A model generated the notes under the pieces. That model was not told where the DNA came from. It did no database searches and saw nothing but the letters and a program-made list of their open reading frames with translations. Positions 55,740 through 64,000 of a DNA stretch of 64,000 bases are shown here, in pieces. The DNA is from Schistocerca nitens (lineage: Eukaryota > Arthropoda > Insecta > Orthoptera > Acrididae). The number at the start of each line of letters is the position of its first letter. Position 1 is the stretch's first letter. Both the position numbers and the translations under genes were made by a program. The stretch is from assembly GCF_023898315.1 (NCBI RefSeq), contig NC_064622.1:76084387-76148386 (forward strand), written 5' to 3'.

Positions 55740-56230
55740 TTTATTTGACTTATACTGTCAAAACAGTCGCAGTTCCTTAAAAAGAGGTCCAGCATGGACG
55801 AAATAAGGGTATTATTGAAAGCATCTCACATTCTGCTAAGGGGTTTTAGTCTGACACCTCAACAAACATATGCGTTGGTTAGAACAATAAACGAATTGAC
55901 TAAAAGTAGTAAGTTGCTACTTCAGCAGATTAATCCCGCCAACTACACTAGAAGCACTAATCTGTTGTAACCGAACACGCAACAAAGGAGAGCTCTTCCC
56001 TCTCATATCCGCTATAAAGGTTGACAAACAAGCTGACTAGAATTGTATTGTCGCTAACGTCCTGATGGCGCCACGCAGATAACACCGAAGCCAAAGACAA
56101 TAGGTGTAGGGAAATTGCCGGGACGCGACAGGGTGGAAAGGCCAATGCAACAGGATTGATTCAGTCATGCCGTTAGTCTTGACACTGCTGTTTTACACAA
56201 CACCACGTGTACCGATTTCTACAAGTAAAG
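55740..56230. other. Unassigned sequence
   Basis: I see no repeat family, open frame or motif here. Confidence 0.4.
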
Positions 56231-56367
56231 TACACTACTGGCCATTAAACTTGCTACACCAAGAAGAAATGCAGATGATAAACGGGTATTCATTTGACAA
56301 ATATATTATACTAAAACTGACATGTGATTACATATTCACGCAATTTGGGTGCATAGATCCTGAGAAA

Positions 56368-57609
56368 TCAGTACCCAGAACAACCACCTCTGGCTTTAAT
56401 AACGGCCTTGATAGGCCTGGACATTGAGTCAAATATAGCTTGGATGGCGTGTACAGGTACAGCTGACAAGCCAGCTTCAACACAATACCACAGTATATCA
56501 AGAGTGGCGTGTTGTGACGAGCCAGTTGCTCGGCCACCATTGACCAGACGTTTTCAATTGGTGAGAGACCTGGAGAATGTGCCGGCCAGGGCAGCAGTCG
56601 AACATTTCCTGTATCCAGAAAGGCCTGTACAGGACCTGCAACATGCGGTCGTGCATTATCCTGCTGAAATGTAGGGTTTCGCAGGGATCGAATGATGGGT
56701 AGGGGCCGGCCGCTGGCGGCCGAGCGGTTCTGGCGCTACAGTCTGGAACCGCGCGACCGCTACGGTCGCAGGTTCGAATCCTGCCTCGGGCGTGGATGTG
56801 TGTGTTGTCCTTAGGTTAGTTAGGTTTAAGTAGTTCTAAGTTCTAGGGGACTTATGACCTCAGCGGTTGAGTCCCATAGTGCTCAGAGCCATTTGATTTT
56901 TGAAGGGTAGGGCTACGGGTCGTAACACATATGAAATGTAATGTCCACTGCTGAAAGTGCCGTCAATGCGAAGAGGTGACCGAGACGTGTAACCAATGGC
57001 ACCCCATACCATCACACAGGGTGATACGCCAGTATGGCGATGACGAATACACGCTTCCAATGTGCGTTCACCCCGACGTCATCAAACACGGATGCGACCA
57101 TAATGATGCTGTAAACAGAACCTGGATTCATCCGAAAAAATGACGTTTTGCCGTTCGTGCACCCAGATTCGTTGTTGAGTACACCATCGGAGGTGCTCCT
57201 GTCTGTGAAGTAGCGTCAAGGGTAACCGCAGCCATGGTCTTCGAGCTGATAGTGCATGCTGCTGCAAACGTCGACAAACTGTTCGTGTAGATGGTTGTCG
57301 TCTTGCAAACGTGCCCATCTGTTGATTCAGGGATCGAGACGTGACTGGACGATGCGTTACAGCCTTGCGGATAAGATGCCTGTCATCTCGACTGCTAGTG
57401 ATACGAGGCCGTTGGGATCCAGCACGGCATTTCCTATTACCCTCCCGAACCCACCGATTCCATATTCTGCTAACAGTCATTGGATCTCGACCAACGCGAG
57501 CAGCATTGTCGCGATACGATAAACCGCAATCATGATAGGCTACAATTCGACCTTTATAAAAGTCGGAATCGTGGTGGTACGCATTTCTCCTCCTTACACG
57601 AGGGATCAC
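56368..57609 (-). pseudogene. Tc1-A transposase pseudogene, copy 3
   Basis: The N-terminal 175 codons are open at 57082-57609, the longest undamaged N-terminus of the three copies. DNA-binding parts are RIVAYHDCGLSYRDNAARVG, RDPMTVSRIWNRW and STRTVCRRL, followed by the catalytic block FSDESRFCLQHH. A stop directly after GRIRV, stops in the following piece (56860-57060 holds MVWGAIGYTSRSPL) and the SINE insertion end the frame. The C-terminus reads SPIEN-like in shifted frames near 56560. Confidence 0.88.
56705..56900 (+). repeat. tRNA-derived SINE, class I
   Basis: Plus strand within Tc1-A copy 3. Flanks tgatgggtaggg (56693-56704) and tgaagggtaggg (56901-56912), 12 bp with one mismatch. A and B boxes intact (GGTTCGAATCC). 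Confidence 0.93.
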
Positions 57610-57839
57610 AACAATGTTTCACCAGGCAACACTGGTCAACTGTTGTTTGTGTATGAGAAATCGGTTGGAAACTTTCCTCATGTCAGCACGCTGTAGGTGT
57701 CGCCACCGGCGCCAACCGTGTGTGAATGCTCTGAAATGCTAACCATTTGCATATCACAGCATCTTCTTCCTGTCGGTTAAATTTCACGTCTGTAGCACGT
57801 CATCTTCGTTGTGTAGCAATTTTAATAGCCAGTAGTGTA

Positions 57840-59356
57840 TATTTTTTACTGACACGTTTCGTTCTGTTTCCTTCCTCAGAGCTGCGTGTGCGACGGGTAC
57901 CCAGATTGCGCGCGAGAAGAGGATCGGTGGCTGCGCTGGGATTAACACCTGCAGGTGGGACACCCGGCGGGTCGCGGTGCGTGGCGGAGCGTGCCTGCGC
58001 CCCCGCCCCCGCCCCCGCCCCCAGGACGCGCCCGGCGTGCTATCGCCACGCTTATCAAACTGAGTGCTGCTCCGGCGGCCCACCTCACTCCGCGCGCGCC
58101 TCTCCAAACCAACAATTTTTAATCCAAATACCGCGACAACAGTTTTAGTGCGATAGCGTTGGCATTTTATGATGAGCGCCAACACGAAAGAGCGCCGTAT
58201 AACACGCGCACCTGCGCTGGGATATGATATTTACCGACTTGCTTGTTATGTGTTTTAATTATCTTTATTATGGACGCGGTACATTAAGTTAATCCCTAAG
58301 AGACGGCGCAAAGAGTAAGTACACAGCTTTTTTTTTTCGGCGTGTTTGTGCGAACAGCTAATTCATACTAACAGTGCTATTAATTGATTAATGAGAGAAC
58401 ATTTTCATTTTATAACGCGCTCGTGTAATTCTGTGGAAGCTGGCTGGTCTGAAAAGAGTAAAAAAGGGGTTAATCTCTTACTGCAGCAATTTTGCTGGTA
58501 CGTGTGTTAATTTGGAAGATTGAATCAATACATGTGTGGTCACTTAAATCATTTTCTTTCCAGTCGTAAAAATTTTATATAGCCCTAAACCAGTAATATG
58601 GTGTGCGATGGTGCGTATATGATTAACCTGAGTCATTTCCGACCCTTCCAACCCTCTTCGTCAAAAGTACGCGCCCTGGAATACTGTCAGTACATATTCT
58701 TCAAGCACAAAAACTCTATTTACCCTCTTGGTCATTACTAAAGATATTAATTTTGAGGAGGTGATATGCTTCTTAACGTATTGGTAGGTAGACTTACGGA
58801 ACACTAGACTATCAAGCGATTTACTCCATTGTTTCATAACACTTCATGTGGTTACTTTCGATTAATCTCAGTTCGACATCTACCTAAGACCCCCCCCCCC
58901 CCCTCTTTTACACCTATAGGTTCATGTGATCGTTTTGTCTTACATAACTAAATGTAACTAAACAATTCCGGACATATACAACGAAATATTTCGCGGATGT
59001 GACTGGTTCTTGTGGCTCATTGGCGATAGTTTAGCAGAGGAATGTCAGAGCTGGTCATTTCTTTACACGTATTACGTTACATTTGTGTACGTCGAGGACC
59101 AGCTGCCAGTCTTGGCATAAAGTGCTGACCATCTTCAAGTCTGCCTGCACTTCTTAACAATTTTGTACATAGGTGAATACCCATCCCCCACCCCCGCCGG
59201 TACACAACTGCGACGTTGATTATCGATAGTGGATGGCTAAGATACTGAAAGTCGGAGCGATTACGATCTTCTGTTGTCTTCTGCAATTTTTATGTCTTCT
59301 GGAGTCCTTTCGATATCCTAATAGAACCATTCTCTCGCTTATTGATAACATGTAAC
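57840..59356. other. Unassigned sequence with a GC-rich segment
   Basis: 57880-58130 is strongly GC- and CpG-rich and contains tandem CCCCCG hexamers at 58000-58022, which resemble Sp1-type GC boxes. Open frames on both strands (133 codons each) follow from composition. The rest is AT-rich. A poly-C run lies at 58890-58903. Confidence 0.4.
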
Positions 59357-59364
59357 TTTTAAAT

Positions 59365-59527
59365 GGTTAGTTCAAATGGCTCTGAGCACTATGGGACTCA
59401 ACTGCTGTGGTCATAAGTCCCCTAGAACTTAGAACTACTTAAACCTAACTAACCTAAGGACAGCACACAACACCCAGCCATCACGAGGCAGAGAAAATCC
59501 CTGACCCCGCCGGGAATCGAACCCGGG
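59365..59527 (-). repeat. tRNA-derived SINE, class II, 5'-truncated
   Basis: Minus strand. It stops within the B box at CCCGGG, so the A-box half is missing. Flanks ttttaaat (59357-59364, 59528-59535) show that this is the original insertion end, that is, 5' truncation during target-primed reverse transcription. Confidence 0.9.
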
Positions 59528-59558
59528 TTTTAAATATTACTCTGTTTATCCATCTCTA

Positions 59559-59752
59559 GCCGGCCGGGATGGCCGAGCGGTTCTAGGCACTTCAGTCTAG
59601 AACCGCGCGACCGCTACGGTCGCAGGTTCGAATCCTGCCTCGGGCATGGATGTGTGTGATGTCCCGAGGTTAGTTAGGTTTTAGTAGTTCTAAGTTCTAG
59701 GGGACTGATGATCTCAGAAGTTAAGTCCCATAGTGCTCAGAGCCATTTGAAG
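59559..59752 (+). repeat. tRNA-derived SINE, class I
   Basis: Plus strand; head GCCGGCCGGGATGGCCGAGC, intact B box, tail GATGTCCCGAGGTTAGTTAG. No clear target duplication. It lies about 30 bp from the truncated class II SINE of opposite orientation. Confidence 0.9.
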
Positions 59753-61655
59753 AAATGGTTGGGTGGAATTTGCGAATTGGGCAGGAAACGTTGCATTGAC
59801 AATGACGGCTGCTGTGACTAGGATTTCAGTAGAGATATCAGTGGGAAAACCATAAAAGATTGAGAACTAGGTTAGTCAAGAGCTGGGGTCACTGATTTGC
59901 AAGAGAGGGCGGAAGATATCGGTGGTGAAATTTTCGAATTGCGCAAGAAACGTAGGTAAGTTAACATTTGTACTGAAGAGAAAGGAATCCGCGTGTTGTA
60001 TCGCACAACTGTTGATCACGTAAAACTAATAACTATTTAAGACTAATTTACTACGATATTCATTTATTACCTGTACTCCTAATATCTAGGACACGCACAC
60101 GTTAGTTCGTTTGTGCAACAGGTATTTTACAGGCTAACGTACAGTGACCGTAACCTTGAGGTCCGTAGTCGACCGTGGTGGACCGTTGCGCTGACAATGG
60201 GGACTACTGTGACCCGAATCTCAGTAGAGAGAGCAGTGCGGGGCGAAACGTGGGTCACCCACTGAGCTCTGCGTAGGCACCGCGTGTGATGTGTGTGGCG
60301 CACACGTTCATAAATTGTGGCTAAACTAACGGTCGGTCGAAGCAAGCGCTACGCAGGTCGTACATAATGCAAGAATATTTATCTGCGATCATGAAGCGTA
60401 ACTCTCCTCGGCTAGCCGTTAATTGGGACGTCGCCTTAGCCCCCCCCCCCCCACCCAGCCACCCCTTCCGTCACAGCTAATCCTGTTTTTCCCGTGACAA
60501 GAAAGCGGTACGGACCGTCTCACCTTAAATGAAACATCTGTGGCAACGAATTGAAGATATATTAGGCCGAGTTCGCTCGGCCGCCAATACTTTGTTAGCT
60601 GGGACTCCTTCCCGTCGTCCAAATACTCGCTTAGCGTTCCTCGCGTGCTACTTTGGACTCAATACCTCCATTCCCTGATATGGTATGTGCGTATTGCGTC
60701 GATTCTAAAACTAGCTGCAATCTTCGTACAATAAATCACGAGCTTAAAGTCAAGAAACTTCTTACACTACATCATGCAGTGATATAATGCTATAAAGATA
60801 CCAGCTTATATTATGCTAATGTACTCCGCATTTCCTCTGATATAAAAGAAGTCACCTTATTTGATTATTTTAAAATTTATTCACGTTCTTGTCCCTCAAT
60901 TTTCTATTCACAAGGAAATGTTCTTGACTTACCTCACGATTTATACATCAGTTCAACATTTAAAACCAGTTAGTTAAAGTATTTTCTAATCTACATGTAT
61001 TCTGTAAGTCACTTCTAGTCTAAAGATCTTACTGCTGGCAGAGTATTTATGCAAGTATCTAGTTTGGTCTCTATACCCAACAGCTCGTACAAAATGAGAG
61101 CAAGCTGGCTGAAAATATAAACGATTACATTAATGTTCATGTAACATAGATATGTCGCCAGGAGTGTAAGCACTCCATTGGACCATGTGATTAATTTCCT
61201 ATTTTTATTTAGCCATAGATACTTAATGATTCAGCATATCATCAGAACAGTACTACTAACTTCAGGACATTTAGGACGCGGCTGTCAACAACATGTATCT
61301 CTTATGCATATTGTAGAAAAGAATAAATATTATCTGTCTTTAGCAGATGAGCGTTTATTTCCTTTTTAACAACACGAGTTTCATTTATTCGTATTAGAAA
61401 TCATTAGTGATCTACAAAATAAAATGTATATTTTTGTCTATATATATTTTGTTATGAGGTATGTAGTGTTACTTGACAGGATTTTTAGGTTATCTTACTG
61501 TTTACAACTCTGTGGTTGTGATTTTACAACTCTGCGGTTGTGATTTATCACTTGCTTTTATGTTCCCTATTCTTTCCGTGTGTTCGTTGCTTCTTGTGTA
61601 GAAACTAGACGAGTGAAGCATAGATTTCTAATTGATTGTACGTCTCATGTATTCA
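59753..61655. other. Unassigned sequence
   Basis: A segment at 59788-59848 recurs in diverged form at 60184-60244 (GACAATG, CTGTGAC, TCAGTAGAGA). Poly-C at 60439-60452. No gene or transposon recognised. Confidence 0.4.
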
Positions 61656-61659
61656 TTTC

Positions 61660-61870
61660 ACTGTAAAAACCTTTTTTACTGCAAATTGCACATGACTTTG
61701 ATGTAGGGTTGCTCCACGTTTTCGTTTGTCAGAGAATGGGAAATTTCGTATACAAGAACTTGACAAATGCAGAGGAGCTGCATCTCGTTGAAAGATGATG
61801 TAGGATTTCCAAGTATCTGAGAGTATACAAACTGCTCCGCAAGGTTGCACTGGAGTGCGGTGTTGGGGTA
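61660..61870 (-). pseudogene. IS630/mariner-like transposase fragment
   Basis: Minus-strand frames give EQFVYSQILGN and, shifted, IIFQRDAAPLHLSSSCIRNF. They resemble LEQFMYPEI and the FQQ(D)GAPPHW block of the remnant at 63599-64000. The catalytic aspartate appears as RDAAP. It is heavily decayed. Confidence 0.5.
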
Positions 61871-61917
61871 TAGAGAGAAGGTGATTCGATGACGTGTTAG
61901 TGTGGACACGACTCTAT

Positions 61918-62047
<130 letters not shown>

Positions 62048-62107
62048 GAAGGAGGTTTTTAGTTTCATATTTACTTTGAATTCACTAATTTATTACTATT
62101 TTTAATA

Positions 62108-63452
62108 TACGAGGGCAGTTCAATAAGTAATGGAACACATTTTTTTTCTCGGCCAATTTTGGTTGAAAAAACCGGAAATTTCTTGTGGAATATTTTCAAA
62201 CATTCCCGCTTCGTCTCGTATAGTTTCATTGACTTCCGACAGGTGGCAGCGCTGTACGGAACTGTTAAAATGGCGTCTGTAACGGATGTGCGTTGCAAAC
62301 AATGGGCAGTGATCGAGTTTCTTTTGGCGGAAAACCAGGGCATCTCAGATATTCATAGGCGCTTGCAGAATGTCTACAGTGATCTGGCAGTGGACAAAAG
62401 CACGGTGAGTCGTTGGGCAAAGCGTGTGTCATCATCGCCGCAAGGTCAAGGCAAGACTGTCTGATCTCCCGCGTGCGGGCCGGCCGTGCACAGCTGTGAC
62501 TCCTGCAATGGCGGAGCGTGCGAACACACTCGTTCGAGATGATCAACGGATCACCATCAAACAACTCAGTGCTCAACTTGACATCTCTGTTGGTAGTGCT
62601 GTCACAATTGTTCGCCAGTTGGGATATTCAAAGGTTTGTTCCCGCTGGGTCCCTCGTTGTCTAACCGAACACCATAAAGAGCAAAGGAGAACCATCTGTG
62701 CGGAATTGCTTGCTCGTCATGTGGCTGAGGGTGACAATTTCTTGTCAAAGATTGTTACAGGCGATGAAACATGGGTTCATCACTTCGAACCTGAAACAAA
62801 ACGGCAATCAATGGAGTGGCGCCACACCCACTCCCCTACCAAGAAAAAGTTTAAAGCCATACCCTCAGCGGGTAAAGTCACGGTTACAGTCTTCTGGGAC
62901 GCTGAAGGGGTTATTCTGTTCGATGTCCTTCCCCATGGTCAAACGATCAAGTCTGAAGTGTATTGTGCTACTCTTCATAAATTGAAGAAACGACTGCAGC
63001 GTGTTCGTAGGCACAAAAATCAGAACGAACTTCTCCTTCTTCATGACAACGCAAGACCTCACACAAGTCTTCGCACCCGAGAGGAGCTCACAAAACTTCA
63101 GTGGACTGTTCTTCCTCATGCACCCTACAGCCCCGATCTCGCACCGTCGGATTTCCATATGTTTGGCCCAATGAAGGACGCAATCCGTGGGACGCACTAC
63201 GCGGATGATGAAGAAGTTATTGATGCAGTACGACGTTGGCTCCGACATCGACCAGTGGAATGGTACCGCGCAGGCATACAGGCCCTCATTTCAAGGTGGC
63301 GTAAGGCCGTAGCATTGAATGGAGATTACGTTGAAAAATAGTGTTGTGTAGCTAAAAGATTGGGGAATAACCTGGTGTATTTCAATGCTGAATAAAACAA
63401 CCCCTGTTTCAGAAAAAAAATGTGTTGCATTACTTATTGAACCGCCCTCGTA
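62108..63452 (+). mobile_element. Mariner transposon, nearly intact
   Basis: Ends TACGAGGGCAGTTCAATAAG and the complement-matching CTTATTGAACCGCCCTCGTA with TA borders. The inverted repeats are ~42 bp and nearly identical. 1.34 kb with one transposase gene on the plus strand. An AATAAA follows the stop at 63391-63396. Confidence 0.95.
62270..63341 (+). pseudogene. Mariner transposase (DD34D), one frameshift
   Basis: It would encode a ~357-residue mariner transposase that excises and inserts the element at TA. The start is the ATG at 62270 (MASVTDVRCKQWAVIEFLLA). The first helix-turn-helix region ends with STVSRWAKRV. A small indel near 62430-62445 shifts the frame, so the first piece stops at 62462. 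The second is open from 62424 to 63341 (305 codons). Within the second piece, the triad is D114 in VTGDETWVHH, D208 in LLHDNARPH and D243 in SPDLAPSDFH. The 34 residues between the last two are canonical for mariner. YSPDLAP is also present. Everything except the frameshift looks intact. A correction or sequencing error at that position would change this call. Confidence 0.92.
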
Positions 63453-63598
63453 CTTCATAATTTTTTAGAAATTTATGTTCACATTTGAAAAGCCCAGGAA
63501 AAAACTACTGTAGGTATGATAAGACAACTGCACCATACGCTAGAGCATCTCAAAGAATATATTTAATAATAATCAGTACACCTCTACATGTAAACCAT

Positions 63599-64000
63599 TT
63601 ATAGCACCAGGAATATCGAATCTCTATTCAATTTATTGCCATGTTCTTCGTAACATATGCTCCGGCACTGCAGCAATCGCATCATGGTACGACGTCTTAT
63701 CATAGGAATATCGTCTACTTTGCTTGCATACTTAGGGTCTCTCATGAATACCCATAATAAGAAATCCAGAGATGTAATGTCGGGCAACGTGGTTTCCCAG
63801 GCAATGGGTCCTTCGTGTCCGATCCAGCGATTGGAGAATTTCTTATCCAGGAACATGCGAATAGCCGTTGACCAAAGCGACGGAGCTGCAGCTTGTTGAA
63901 AGACGATGTTGGGTTGCAAGTGTTGTATCTCAGGGTACATAAACTGTTCCAACATGTCCAGACACATTAGTCTATTCACTGTGTTTTCTGCGTAGAAACA
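63599..64000 (-). pseudogene. IS630/mariner-like transposase, runs off the window
   Basis: The minus-strand frame 63599-63979 gives LEQFMYPEIQHLQPNIVFQQ, then AAAPSLWSTAIRMFLDKKF, SNRWIGHEGPIAW, LDFLLWVFMRDPKYASKV. This is the second half of a DDE transposase. The FQQDGAPPH motif has become FQQAAAPSL, losing the catalytic aspartate, and WPARSPDLTPLDFF has become ETTLPDITSLDFL. Its beginning lies beyond position 64000. Confidence 0.75.

Larger units (their letters stand above)
56231..57839 (-). mobile_element. Tc1-like transposon, family A, copy 3, split by SINE
   Basis: Ends TACACTACTGGCCATTAAAC (left) and TTTTAATAGCCAGTAGTGTA (right) with TA borders. It is collinear with the other two copies once the SINE at 56705-56900 is removed. 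Confidence 0.93.

Noticed and set aside
57747..58185. Two 133-codon frames in the GC-rich stretch
   Set aside because: They overlap on opposite strands and consist of low-complexity Arg/Pro/Ala sequence driven by GC content.
62108..63452. A host SETMAR-like gene
   Set aside because: Only the mariner transposase domain is present, enclosed by its own inverted repeats and TA duplications, with no SET domain or introns.

Overview
The window looks like gene-poor, repeat-dense DNA of an insect. It is most likely an orthopteran, probably an acridid locust of the Schistocerca type. That placement rests on my recognition of its repeat families (tRNA-derived SINEs, RTE-like LINEs, Tc1 and mariner transposons, foldback elements), not on a host gene. 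I found no convincing host protein-coding gene, no genuine tRNA or rRNA gene, no CRISPR array and no prokaryote-like operon. Almost every interpretable protein signal is a transposase or a reverse transcriptase, and all but one or two are visibly broken.

Layout. 1-10.6 kb: a dead Tc1 copy (family A), two SINEs, two head-to-head RTE LINE fragments, a long degraded RTE copy with a SINE inside it, and a foldback palindrome. 10.6-17.5 kb: Tc1 family D, an RTE fragment carrying a SINE, a second Tc1-A copy, and a mariner-type non-autonomous element with ~47-bp terminal inverted repeats. 18.8-22.4 kb: a nearly full-length RTE-like LINE sitting inside a SINE. Its 5' end is tRNA-like. 22.9-27.2 kb: a foldback element with an almost perfect tRNA cloverleaf, then two SINEs. 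27.3-30.9 kb: a deeply nested stack in which a Tc1 (family B) is split by a truncated LINE and by a foldback transposon, and the latter is split by a SINE. 31-36.5 kb: a palindromic tandem repeat, a 5S-rRNA-derived SINE nested in a tRNA-derived SINE, and a CR1-like LINE split by a probable solo LTR. 37.7-40.7 kb: SINEs and a long-armed foldback element that contains an open Tc1 transposase gene (family C). 40.7-44.5 kb: degraded Tc1, IS630-like and CR1 pieces. 44.5-52.3 kb: mostly unrecognised, with a SINE-in-SINE pair and a diverged tandem repeat. 52.3-57.8 kb: an RTE-like LINE, a Penelope-like remnant with inverted arms, and a third Tc1-A copy split by a SINE. 57.8-64 kb: unrecognised DNA, two SINEs, a nearly intact DD34D mariner and further transposase remnants running off the right edge.

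How the parts relate. The SINEs carry RNA polymerase III type A/B boxes and target-site duplications of about 9-17 bp, as expected for elements copied by a LINE reverse transcriptase. The RTE and CR1 LINEs here are plausible past donors of that activity. Target duplications and nesting give a relative order: Tc1-A, Tc1-B and the older LINEs first, then SINEs and foldback elements into them, then an RTE and a 5S SINE into SINEs. The freshest-looking genes are the Tc1-C transposase (open frame, catalytic residues present, unusual DD32E spacing) and the mariner near 62-63 kb (one frameshift).

The most unusual theme is the repeated use of Pol III-type modules in unrelated element classes: several SINE heads, both arms of two foldback families, and the 5' end of a LINE are tRNA-like, and one SINE has a 5S head. 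A second theme is a recurring hairpin motif (CTGAAGA-stem-loop-GAAACC) in foldback elements and in the Penelope-like arms. I saw no evidence for a new multi-gene system.
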